The translations under genes and the position numbers were made by a program. From the NCBI GenBank assembly GCA_937876275.1, contig CALFIA010000268.1:1-17191 (forward strand): a DNA stretch of 17,191 nucleotides. Direction: 5' to 3'. The notes under the pieces were generated by a model. It saw nothing but the letters and a program-made list of their open reading frames with translations, had not been told where the DNA came from and searched no databases. Positions 1 to 7,773 of this stretch are shown in pieces. Source of the DNA: an uncultured Actinomycetes bacterium (lineage in GTDB: Bacteria; Actinomycetota; Actinomycetes; S36-B12). The first letter of the stretch is position 1; every line of letters starts with the position of its first letter.

Positions 1-814
<814 letters not shown>

Positions 815-913
815 CTCATGAGGTTACCTCGTCACCAGGGGGGCCGCTCCCGCGGCTAAGGGGCTTCCGCCCAGGGCGGACGGCTGCTCACTCCGCGGAG
901 GCGGAGGTGAAGG
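815..913 (-). other. hpt-ftsH intergenic region with GC-rich inverted repeats
   Basis: The 99 bases between the hpt stop and the ftsH start hold several short palindromes. TCCGCCC and GGGCGGA (866-880) form 7-bp arms around a single base, and CTCCGCGGAG (891-900) is fully self-complementary. No T-tract follows either, so a classical terminator is not supported. The region could hold the ftsH promoter, but I cannot pick out a convincing -10/-35 pair. Confidence 0.35.
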
Positions 914-1468
914 TCAGGCGCCGTAGACGTGAGGAGCGAGGATCGCGACGGAACGCAGATTGCGGTAGTTCTGGGCGTAGTCGAGGCCGTAGCCCACGAC
1001 AAACTCGTTCGGGATGTCGAAACCGCAGTACTTGGGCGTGATCTGGACCTTGATCGCATCCGGCTTGCGCATCAGGGTGAATACCTCGACTGAGGCCGGG
1101 CCACGCGAGGACAGATTGCGCAGCAGCCACGAGAGAGTCAGGCCCGAGTCGAGGATGTCTTCGACCACCAGCACGTGACGACCGGCGATGTCAGCGTCGA
1201 GATCCTTGAGGATGCGCACGACGCCGCTGCTCTTCGTGCCTGAGCCGTAGGACGACACGGCCATCCAGTCCATGCCCACATGCCGGGTCAGTGACCGAGC
1301 GAGATCGGCCATCACCATGACCGCGCCCTTGAGGACTCCGACAAGCAGAAGATCCTTGCCCTCGTAGTCGATCTCGATCTGATCGGCGAGCTCCTTGATG
1401 CGCGCGTGGATCTGCTCCTCGCTCAGCAGTACTTCGGCGAGATCGTTTCCGAGATCCTCAGCGTGCAC
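914..1468 (-). CDS. hpt: Hypoxanthine phosphoribosyltransferase
   Basis: Cytosolic purine salvage enzyme that joins hypoxanthine or guanine to PRPP, giving IMP or GMP. The 184-residue length is normal. LVGVLKGAV at 42-50 precedes the flexible loop SSYGSGTKSSG (72-82). The PRPP-binding signature VLVVEDILDSGLT is at 99-111, with the acidic pair E103/D104. The C-terminal base-binding region runs from FDIPNEFVVGYG (150-161) into the YRNL element (168-171). The start is GTG at 1468, three bases after the tilS stop, so the two are almost certainly co-transcribed and translationally coupled. The tilS-hpt-ftsH order is widespread in Gram-positive bacteria. Confidence 0.97.
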   Translation of the reverse strand: MHAEDLGNDLAEVLLSEEQIHARIKELADQIEIDYEGKDLLLVGVLKGAVMVMADLARSLTRHVGMDWMAVSSYGSGTKSSGVVRILKDLDADIAGRHVLVVEDILDSGLTLSWLLRNLSSRGPASVEVFTLMRKPDAIKVQITPKYCGFDIPNEFVVGYGLDYAQNYRNLRSVAILAPHVYGA

Positions 1469-1471
1469 GCA

Positions 1472-2461
1472 TCACTCCATCGTCGGGGGCCAGACCGACA
1501 GCCTTCCATACTCGCGGGCCGCATTCACTCGACCGGGCAGATTGAGGGTTCCCTGGCCGTGCCAGCGGGTGATCAGTTCATCGATTCCGGCGATGTGGCC
1601 GGCATCGAGTTCCGTGGCCCCGCACCTCTCGCACATCACCTTGTATATACGCGTGCGGATTGCCCGGGGCATGGACTCGAGTACAGATACGTCAATGGAG
1701 CACCCCGGCTGCGCGTCGAGCACGTGCGTGGCCGCCTCGACCATCGCCCATGAGTCGAGGGCATCGGCATCATCGCGCAGTAACTGCGCAGTTCGCGCGA
1801 GGCCTCCAATCACGCCATCACCTAAGGTCTCTGCGAGTAATGGAAGCGCCGCACGTACGCGCACGCGCGAGTAGGCCGGATCGGCATTGTGCGGATCACT
1901 CCACGGCGTGACGCCAATGCTCGTGCACTGCTCGCTCGCACACTCATGAACGATCGCGCGTGGGATGTCGAGCATGGGGCGACGCCACATTCCATTTGCC
2001 GGCGACATCGCGGCGAGGGAACGTGCACCTGAACCGCGGGCTAGCCGCAGCAGCACGGTTTCGGCTTGATCTTCGCGCGTGTGCCCGAGGAGAACTGCTG
2101 CAGCGCCGAGGGAATCGGCGGCCGCCTTGAGCGCCGAGTAACGAGCATCGCGGGCTGCCGCTTCCGGACCGCCTGCGGAACCGACCTGAACCTTCTCGAT
2201 GAGAACGGGGTCGAGTCCGAATGCTCGGCAGGCGGCAGCTGCCTCCTCAGCGACCTGGGCGGATGCCTCCTGCAAGCCGTGATCGACGATCACGGCACCG
2301 ACGCGAAACCGTTGACGCTCCCCCACCCAGGCCGCGCACGCTGCAAGTGCGAGTGAATCCGGCCCACCTGAGCAGGCCACGAGTACGAGAGCACTATCAG
2401 CGAGATCGGTGCAGGCAGCCTCGACGGCATTGCGCACCGTGACGGTGCTCTGCGTGCTCAT
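1472..2461 (-). CDS. tilS: tRNA(Ile)-lysidine synthase TilS
   Basis: ATP-dependent enzyme that attaches lysine to C34 of tRNA-Ile(CAU), changing both its decoding and its charging identity; essential in most bacteria. The product from this start has 329 residues. The PP-loop SGGPDSL is at 31-37. The family block LGHTREDQAETVLLRLARGS runs from 125 to 144, and a PWSDPHNAD..YSRVRVR segment around 186-203 matches the usual DPxNxDxxxxRxRVR element. The reading frame stays open upstream to 2551, but that part overlaps the manA-like gene. ATG at 2461, two bases past the upstream TGA, gives a normal N-terminus and is preferred. The length matches actinobacterial TilS, which lacks the long C-terminal domain of the E. 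coli enzyme. Confidence 0.95.
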   Translation of the reverse strand: MSTQSTVTVRNAVEAACTDLADSALVLVACSGGPDSLALAACAAWVGERQRFRVGAVIVDHGLQEASAQVAEEAAAACRAFGLDPVLIEKVQVGSAGGPEAAARDARYSALKAAADSLGAAAVLLGHTREDQAETVLLRLARGSGARSLAAMSPANGMWRRPMLDIPRAIVHECASEQCTSIGVTPWSDPHNADPAYSRVRVRAALPLLAETLGDGVIGGLARTAQLLRDDADALDSWAMVEAATHVLDAQPGCSIDVSVLESMPRAIRTRIYKVMCERCGATELDAGHIAGIDELITRWHGQGTLNLPGRVNAAREYGRLSVWPPTME

Positions 2462-2463
2462 GC

Positions 2464-3513
2464 TCAACGTGCGTTGGTCGGTGCATCCGGAGCTGGCGGG
2501 CGGCACGCGACTGCGACGAGCGAACTGGAAGCCTCCGATGACACGGACCAATCACCGGCCGCGAAGGGGATGAGAAGAACGTCACCGCGTGACACCTCAT
2601 GGTCGCCCTGCGAGGTGTGGATGATGCCCCGGCCTTCGGTCGCGAGCACGATGGCGAAGCCCGCGTCGACACCGACTGCCCCCGCAGAGGTATCGAGGCG
2701 CTGCGCACGGAAGTACGGATCAGCAGCGGCCGGCATGATGCTGCGCAGGCCGGCGACCTCGAGTTGATCGCGAGTGAGCACGAGTCGATCGAGATCGGCG
2801 GAGGACACGGCGGAGAGATCAACGGCCTGTAGTGCAGTCTCGAAGCCGAGATCGAGATGGCCGTCCTTCGCGCCATCAACGGCAAACTCGGCCCATTCGA
2901 GCAGGATCGAAAGGTCGGTCGGCTCCTGAAGCTCGAGCACGAAGACTCCGTCAGCGACCGTGTGCGGAAGGCCGGCGGGTACGAGCATCGCATCACCTGG
3001 ACGAACGACCCGGGTCTGCAGCGCACCCAAGAGTGCGGCGCTGTCGCGCTCGCGTACCCAATCGCTGACCTGGTCGAGACTCATGGCGTCCTTGAAACCG
3101 ACACCGACCTCAGCGCCCTCAGGTGCGTCAAGCACGTACCAAGCCTCGGTCTTGCCATGTGCGAGACCGAGATGAGTCTTGGAGAATGCGCGATTGGGAT
3201 GCAGGTGAACGGGAAGTCGCTGGTCGAGGTCGAGCAGCTTCACCAGGACTTCGGTGCTCGTGCCGTAACGAGCGAGATGTGCGGCACCAAGCCATGCTTC
3301 CGGCTCTGAGTCAATCGCTTCGATAAGAAGTCGACCGTCAGGAAGCACACTGAAGCCCTGCGGAGCCTGCCCGAAGCGCGCGGTCGTCGAGCCGATCCAC
3401 TCTTCCGGGCGCTGCGGGCCGCCGGGGCCACGACGCAGCTCGCCGATGCGATTGCCGCCGCGATAGAAGTGATCGAACTGATTGCAGGGCAGGAGGGTGA
3501 CCTGAGCACTCAT
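2464..3513 (-). CDS. manA: Class I mannose-6-phosphate isomerase-like cupin protein
   Basis: Probable zinc-dependent isomerase interconverting mannose-6-phosphate and fructose-6-phosphate, feeding GDP-mannose and glycan synthesis. From the chosen start it has 349 residues. The metal-site cluster LPVHLHPNRAFSKTHLG lies at 100-116, with H103 and H105 as likely ligands, E123 in KTEAWYVL, and H184 in VPAGLPHTV. A second cupin-like lobe fills the C-terminal third. Three in-frame ATGs lie at 3525, 3519 and 3513; the last is chosen because it forms an ATGA overlap with the dacB stop. The longest form has 353 residues. It sits between dacB and tilS, within an operon otherwise devoted to wall, tRNA and purine functions. 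Other sugar-phosphate isomerases of the same cupin class cannot be excluded. Confidence 0.87.
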   Translation of the reverse strand: MSAQVTLLPCNQFDHFYRGGNRIGELRRGPGGPQRPEEWIGSTTARFGQAPQGFSVLPDGRLLIEAIDSEPEAWLGAAHLARYGTSTEVLVKLLDLDQRLPVHLHPNRAFSKTHLGLAHGKTEAWYVLDAPEGAEVGVGFKDAMSLDQVSDWVRERDSAALLGALQTRVVRPGDAMLVPAGLPHTVADGVFVLELQEPTDLSILLEWAEFAVDGAKDGHLDLGFETALQAVDLSAVSSADLDRLVLTRDQLEVAGLRSIMPAAADPYFRAQRLDTSAGAVGVDAGFAIVLATEGRGIIHTSQGDHEVSRGDVLLIPFAAGDWSVSSEASSSLVAVACRPPAPDAPTNAR

Positions 3514-4820
3514 CGGCATCCGCATTTCGCTAGTTGGTTCGCGATCTTGTCGACCGTGGCACGTGCCGCAGCCACGGAGGGGATCTTGTTGGCAAGCACT
3601 GCAAAGGCAAGCACTCGTCCGTCATGATCTCGCACACTGCCAGCGAGCGCGACCGTGTCATTGAGACTGCCCGTCTTGGCCCGCACATACCCGATGGCCT
3701 GATTCATTCCCTTGGCAGAAAAACGATCGGCCAGAGTGCCCGTCAAACCGGCCACCGGCAGGCCAGCCCCAATCGGCCACAACGTCGACGATTGCTCGCC
3801 GGCCGTAGCCGAGATCACCGAGGCGAGAGCAAGTGGCGTGATGCGATCGCGATGCGAGAGCCCACTTCCGTCAACCAGGGTCACGCCGGCTGTTGGAATT
3901 CCGAGTTCGTTGGCTGCCGCAATGGTCGCACTAGCGCCCGTCTTGAAGGTTCCCTTCCCGGTGGACTTCAGTCCGACGAGGTGAGCGAGGGATTCGGCAA
4001 GGTCATTGTTGGAGTCGGTGAGCATCTGCTGCACGAGAGTGCCAACCGTCGGTGATTCGACTCGAGCGATCTCTGCGGATCCTTCGACAGGCTTTGCCTT
4101 CGTGCCAAGCGTCGCCTTGGTGCCGTCGAGAGCGAGCAGATCAACGAACTGCTTGGCCGCAGCCCGCGCCGGATCCGATGACCGAGCGAGTGACCGCTTG
4201 CTGACGCGCCCCTGGTCGGTCATCAACGCAGTGACCGGCGTGACGACACCGGCGCTCGGCCAACTACGCGACCACCCCGAGGCAAACCCAGGCCCGCTGA
4301 ACAGCGAGTCGTCGTAGTTGACCACCACAGCAGCTCCGGCCGGCAAGGCGGCGGCTGTCTGCCGGGCAAGATCGGAGAGTGATGCAGCAGTACGCGGCTT
4401 GGTGCCGGTGATCAAGGTGGCATCACCGCCACCCACCAACGTGACTGTCGATCCGTCGGATTGCACCGTCGTAGCCAAGCGAGTCCCGGCCCCGAGAACG
4501 TGCAACGCAGCAGACGCCGTCAGCAGTTTGGTCGTCGAGGCGGGCACGTGGGGCATGGTCGATGCACGATCGAAGAGCGTCTCCCCCGTGGCGGGATCCA
4601 GGACGATGGCAGCTGCATCTCCCATCGTCAGCGACGTCAGGAGCGGCGTGAGCTTTGCCGAGATTCCGGCTGAGGTGGGCACGGGGGCCGTCGATCCGGC
4701 AATTGCGGTAGGAGTGAGTACCGGCCCCGGTGCGGCTGCCCAGGCGGGGTGTGCACCGAGAACGAGCCCGATCGAGGCAATCAGGGTGACCGATGCCACA
4801 GGAAGTAAACGTTGCTGCAA
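3510..4820 (-). CDS. dacB: D-alanyl-D-alanine carboxypeptidase / endopeptidase (PBP4 type, peptidase S13)
   Basis: Exported low-molecular-weight penicillin-binding protein that trims or cuts peptidoglycan stem peptides. The 436-residue product starts with a signal peptide: MQQR, a hydrophobic stretch to about residue 22, and a likely AWA-A cleavage near 28. Catalytic motifs in order are SxxK as STTK (S95-K98), SxN as SNN (270-272) and KTG (382-384). The long insertion between the first two motifs is typical of the S13 class. The start is TTG at 4820, supported by a strong GGAGGAGG ribosome binding site 5-6 bases upstream and by the signal peptide it gives. It is the first gene of the minus-strand operon and is divergent from ppa, as in many actinobacteria. 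Confidence 0.95.
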   Translation of the reverse strand: MQQRLLPVASVTLIASIGLVLGAHPAWAAAPGPVLTPTAIAGSTAPVPTSAGISAKLTPLLTSLTMGDAAAIVLDPATGETLFDRASTMPHVPASTTKLLTASAALHVLGAGTRLATTVQSDGSTVTLVGGGDATLITGTKPRTAASLSDLARQTAAALPAGAAVVVNYDDSLFSGPGFASGWSRSWPSAGVVTPVTALMTDQGRVSKRSLARSSDPARAAAKQFVDLLALDGTKATLGTKAKPVEGSAEIARVESPTVGTLVQQMLTDSNNDLAESLAHLVGLKSTGKGTFKTGASATIAAANELGIPTAGVTLVDGSGLSHRDRITPLALASVISATAGEQSSTLWPIGAGLPVAGLTGTLADRFSAKGMNQAIGYVRAKTGSLNDTVALAGSVRDHDGRVLAFAVLANKIPSVAAARATVDKIANQLAKCGCR

Positions 4821-4846
4821 CGCCCCTCCTCCGCCTCTATACCCTT

Positions 4847-4860
4847 TACTCGTAAGAGTA
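4847..4860. promoter_or_regulatory. Small palindrome in the dacB/ppa divergent promoter region
   Basis: TACTC-GTAA-GAGTA forms perfect 5-bp arms around four bases, in the 101-base gap between the divergent dacB and ppa starts. It could be a regulator site for either gene, but arms this short can arise by chance. No convincing -35/-10 pair was assigned. Confidence 0.2.
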
Positions 4861-4921
4861 TGGCAACAGCACGATCACGGGAGAGGTCGCATCGGCGGCC
4901 GCAAACCAAGGAAGGCTCCTC

Positions 4922-5422
4922 ATGGAACCGCTCACCTTTGATGTGACGATCGAGATTCCTGCGGGCAGCAAGAACAAGTACGAGATCGACCACGAGACCG
5001 GGCGCATTCGCCTGGACCGCATGCTCTTCACCTCCACTCGTTACCCGCATGACTACGGGTTCATCGACAACACCCTTGGCCAGGACGGCGATCCGCTCGA
5101 CGCCCTCGTGCTCGTGCAGGAACCCACTTTCCCGGGAGTCGTGATTCGCTGCCGCGCCGTGGGAATGTTCCGCATGACCGACGAAGCCGGTGGCGACGAC
5201 AAGGTGCTCTGCGTGCCGCTTGACCCGCGCCTTGAGCACCTGCGCGATATCCACCACGTGCCCGAGTTCGATCGCCTCGAGATCCAGCACTTCTTCGAGG
5301 TCTACAAGGATCTCGAGCCGGGCAAGAGCGTCGAAGGCGCGACCTGGGTCGGCCGGACTGAGGCCGAGAAGGAAATCAAGGAGTCATACGAGCGCGCGAA
5401 GGTCACCGGCTACAACCACTGA
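4922..5422 (+). CDS. ppa: Inorganic pyrophosphatase (family I)
   Basis: Soluble magnesium-dependent enzyme that splits pyrophosphate to two phosphates and so drives biosynthetic reactions forward. The 166-residue length is normal for the bacterial hexameric form. Clear family elements are MEPLTFDVTIEIPAGSKNKY at the N-terminus, RYPHDYGFID in the first third, and the signature DGDPLDALVL, whose aspartates bind metal. LDPR..HLRDIHHVPE follows, and KDLEPGKSVEG is near the C-terminus. ATG at 4922 is preceded by an AAGGAAGG ribosome binding site. It is transcribed divergently from dacB and convergently with the end of the Tad locus. Confidence 0.98.
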   Translation: MEPLTFDVTIEIPAGSKNKYEIDHETGRIRLDRMLFTSTRYPHDYGFIDNTLGQDGDPLDALVLVQEPTFPGVVIRCRAVGMFRMTDEAGGDDKVLCVPLDPRLEHLRDIHHVPEFDRLEIQHFFEVYKDLEPGKSVEGATWVGRTEAEKEIKESYERAKVTGYNH

Positions 5423-5427
5423 CCTTC
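5398..5427. terminator. Inverted repeat across the ppa stop codon, possible two-way terminator
   Basis: GAAGGTCA (5398-5405) and TGACCTTC (5420-5427) are perfect 8-bp arms around a 14-base loop. The right arm contains the ppa TGA. The TadG-like gene ends at 5445 on the other strand, so the hairpin could stop or protect transcripts from both sides. No T-tract follows, so termination activity is inferred. Confidence 0.4.
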
Positions 5428-5444
5428 ATGCAGGCACTCGGCAT

Positions 5445-5885
5445 CTAGTTGGCAGAGCGATAGTCCAGTCGAGCGCGAGCTTCAACTGCCGCACGTTCGC
5501 CGATAAGTGAACCCAGGAATGGGACTGTCACGGGCGCACTGAGGCGAATGCTCACCGATTCGCCATCGCTGCGCACCTCGTCGAGTCGGATTCCGCGGAG
5601 TCGATCCGTCGAGGCAACTGCAACCACATTCGCGCGGACAACTCGCGCCACGCCTGAGGGATCGAGTGTGGTCGCTCTACTTGCGCCGTGTGCGTAATAG
5701 GCATCAAGATCAATCGCCTGAGCGCCCGCAAGAGCAGCAGCATCAGCGATTGCCGCGAGATTCCTGCGCTGAACGAATAGTGATGACACATCGACCACCA
5801 CTGCGAGGGCAAGCAGGCAGACTGCTACGAGAACGATGCCTAGCAACACCACGCTTCCGGTGTCGTCTCGAGGGTCACCTCTCAT
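5445..5885 (-). CDS. TadG-like / Rv3654c-like Tad-locus protein
   Basis: Small membrane-anchored protein at the distal end of the Tad locus. Its 146 residues start with a short cytosolic head containing TGSVVLLG, then a hydrophobic helix (about 10-33), then a conserved-looking VQRRNLAAIADAAALAGAQA segment typical of TadG-like N-termini. The rest is a predicted extracytoplasmic domain. Position and size match the actinobacterial TadE-like family typified by Rv3654c. Unlike true TadE pilins, the residue five places after the Gly of the TG|SVV junction is Leu, not Glu. The ATG start overlaps the upstream stop as ATGA, so translation is probably coupled. The precise role in pilus assembly is unknown. 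Confidence 0.8.
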   Translation of the reverse strand: MRGDPRDDTGSVVLLGIVLVAVCLLALAVVVDVSSLFVQRRNLAAIADAAALAGAQAIDLDAYYAHGASRATTLDPSGVARVVRANVVAVASTDRLRGIRLDEVRSDGESVSIRLSAPVTVPFLGSLIGERAAVEARARLDYRSAN

Positions 5886-6331
5886 TGGTCACCCCGATAG
5901 GTATCAACTGGCATGGTGCGTTGAGCGGAGATCGCAATTGATGAGCGCTCCTTGCCCAAGAAGTCGGGCAGCCACGGCAGATCGACGGCCCAGTTGAGCT
6001 CAATGTGAACGGTCGACTCAGGCGCCAAACATTGGCCGGTAGAACAGCTCACTCGAAGACTTCGCGCGGGGAGGGCAAACCCCTGATCGGAGAGAGCGAT
6101 TGTCGCGGCAGATATCGCCCTAGTGCGCGCTTGCGCCACAGAGTCGGAGGAGACAAACGCCCGACCAGCCTCGCGTACCGCCAGGGATGAAGCGACAGAG
6201 GCGGCTTGGACGCGCATGATGCACATGGAGATGTAGGACAGCGGGATGAGCACGAGAACGCCAATCACGATGAATTCGATCACGGCACTTCCTCGATCGC
6301 GCACGTGAGACTTCGAGCTTGGACCACTCAC
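5882..6331 (-). CDS. TadE-like pseudopilin (with canonical Glu)
   Basis: Probable minor pseudopilin of the Tad system. The 149-residue protein has a basic, hydrophilic leader ending RDRG, followed by SAVIEF and a hydrophobic helix up to about residue 37. RG|SAVIEF matches the prepilin-peptidase junction, with Glu at +5 after cleavage. The remaining roughly 110 residues form an extracytoplasmic domain with a CSTGQC cysteine pair that could form a disulfide. The start is GTG at 6331, overlapping the preceding gene's stop as GTGA, and the 3' end overlaps the TadG-like gene as ATGA. It occupies the Rv3655c position. Confidence 0.82.
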   Translation of the reverse strand: MSGPSSKSHVRDRGSAVIEFIVIGVLVLIPLSYISMCIMRVQAASVASSLAVREAGRAFVSSDSVAQARTRAISAATIALSDQGFALPARSLRVSCSTGQCLAPESTVHIELNWAVDLPWLPDFLGKERSSIAISAQRTMPVDTYRGDQ

Positions 6332-6711
6332 GCATGTTCCTGAAGTGCGTGACCCTGGACATGAAGCAGAGTCGGGCCGAACAGGGCGATCAATGGAAGG
6401 CGCGCATCGATTTCGATCGCCATCAACACGTTTCCCCCACTGACGACTGGCTGAACTTTGATGCCCTCCACCACAGACGCAGCTACCGACTCTTCGATGA
6501 TCGCTCGAGCACGCCGCTCCCCTGCGATCACATTCGAGTCAGCAAGTGCGGCGGCTCGCGCACCCTCAGCTGCGGCAGAAATCAGCACTGTGCGCACATG
6601 CATGACCAGAATCAACTGAAGCACCGCGAGCGCTAAGGCAAGCAAGATCGGCGCAACCAGAACGAAGTCGACGATCGCGCTCCCTCGATCATTGCGACCG
6701 CCTGAGTTCAC
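6328..6711 (-). CDS. TadE-like pseudopilin (Asp in place of Glu)
   Basis: A 127-residue TadE-family protein. A short leader NSGGRNDRG is followed by SAIVDFVLVAP and a hydrophobic helix to about residue 37, then an extracytoplasmic tail. The RG|SAIVDF junction has the pilin layout, but the +5 residue is Asp instead of Glu. The phrase VLISAAAEGARAAALAD after the helix is typical of TadE proteins. GTG at 6711 overlaps the mini-pilin stop as GTGA, and the gene's own stop overlaps the next TadE-like gene the same way. Two TadE-like genes in tandem suggest a heteromeric minor-pilin complex. Confidence 0.82.
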   Translation of the reverse strand: MNSGGRNDRGSAIVDFVLVAPILLALALAVLQLILVMHVRTVLISAAAEGARAAALADSNVIAGERRARAIIEESVAASVVEGIKVQPVVSGGNVLMAIEIDARLPLIALFGPTLLHVQGHALQEHA

Positions 6712-6896
6712 GGAGTCGATACGGAGGTGAGGGCTCGATCAAGCACCCCGGTGAGCTGGTCGTCAGCGATGAGCCAGATAGCCGTGACTAGACCGGCGGT
6801 CATCACAGAGACGAGTACCCATCCCGGCACGTCTCCTCGATCGTCGTTCGCCTGCACGGCCATTCGAATCGAGTAGTCACGGAGTCGAGTAATCAT
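6708..6896 (-). CDS. Flp-like mini-pilin with atypical processing motif
   Basis: A 62-residue membrane peptide in the place where the Flp pilin gene sits in other actinobacterial Tad loci (Rv3656c position). A hydrophilic head of about 20 residues ends DDRG, then DVPGWVLVSVMTAGLVTAIW forms the single hydrophobic helix, followed by a short amphipathic tail. The usual Flp feature, a Gly cleavage site with Glu at +5 and a Tyr next to it, is absent; Trp is at +5 if cleavage follows the Gly. The frame is open to 6956, but ATG at 6896 has an AAAGG ribosome binding site at good spacing and removes a 47-base overlap with tadC. It is the only gene after tadA whose start does not overlap the previous stop (13-base gap), which may allow higher expression. 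Confidence 0.75.
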   Translation of the reverse strand: MITRLRDYSIRMAVQANDDRGDVPGWVLVSVMTAGLVTAIWLIADDQLTGVLDRALTSVSTP

Positions 6897-6909
6897 GGTG
6901 AACCTTTCA

Positions 6910-7773
6910 TTAGTTGATGAACAGATGAAGACTTCGAAATCCGGGGAACAGCGCAATCAGCACCACGGTCGGCAGGATCAAGAAGACAACCGGGATGAGC
7001 ATTGCTACGTCCTTGCGACCGGCGGACTCCATGAGTCGACGCGATTGAGCTGCACGGGCATCAGCTGCCTGTGCGCGCAAGACGTCAGCGAGCGGCGTGC
7101 CTCTTTCCATCGCCAGCAGCAGTGCATCGACGAAGCGCTCAACCTCCGGGGCAGCTGAGGCTGAGCAAAAGTCCCGCATGGCAACTTCGAACGGCGTGCC
7201 CAGTCGAATCTCGGCCGCTGCACGACTCATCAGGGCTCCAAGATCACCGCTGGCCATCTCCCCCACACGGCTGAATGCTGCAGGCGGAGACTCCCCCGCC
7301 ACCACCGCAAAGGCCAGAAGATCAGCAAGATCTGGAAGTTCAGCGCCGATTCGCCGGCTAATGCTTCGCTGCGAGCGGTTGTGGAATGTCGAGCGAAGAA
7401 GATCTGCCGCGATGCCGCCTAGGACTGCGAGAAGCGCCACCAGAAGCCCCGAGTTTCCGCGCAAGGCAAGTGCGAACCCCAAGAGCGCTCCTGCGCCTAC
7501 TCCAACGGAGAGTGCGACAACTCGCTCAAGGCCCGCTGCGCTATCAGCTGAGCTGGTTCGCTTACCTCCCCACCTTCCTGCCGGCAGCAAGGCTTGCAGG
7601 GTCGTCAGCGTGGAAGGTCGCTGATCACGTTGATCACTCGATAGGTAAGGAACGTACGGGGTGATGCGCTCGCGGAGGTTCAGCGGAGCAGTGACTCGAA
7701 GTCGAGCGATGACGAGTACGGCGCCGCAAGCAGCAGCGAGCCCCACCAGAGCACCGAGCCACGATGTGGTCAC
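6910..7773 (-). CDS. tadC: TadC-like inner-membrane platform protein (type II secretion F domain)
   Basis: Polytopic membrane protein thought to form, with TadB, the platform on which the TadA ATPase drives pilin assembly. From GTG at 7773 it has 287 residues. Hydrophobic helices occur at the N-terminus (TTSWLGALVGLAAACGAVLV), in the middle (GAGALLGFALALRG and LLVALLAVLGGIAADLL) and at the C-terminus (AMLIPVVFLILPTVVLIALF). The cytoplasmic T2SF domain includes ELPDLADLLAFAVVAGESPP and VLRAQAADARAAQSRRLMES. The longer open frame to 7935 is rejected because it runs through tadB; the GTG overlaps the tadB stop as GTGA, like other junctions here. Confidence 0.88.
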   Translation of the reverse strand: MTTSWLGALVGLAAACGAVLVIARLRVTAPLNLRERITPYVPYLSSDQRDQRPSTLTTLQALLPAGRWGGKRTSSADSAAGLERVVALSVGVGAGALLGFALALRGNSGLLVALLAVLGGIAADLLRSTFHNRSQRSISRRIGAELPDLADLLAFAVVAGESPPAAFSRVGEMASGDLGALMSRAAAEIRLGTPFEVAMRDFCSASAAPEVERFVDALLLAMERGTPLADVLRAQAADARAAQSRRLMESAGRKDVAMLIPVVFLILPTVVLIALFPGFRSLHLFIN

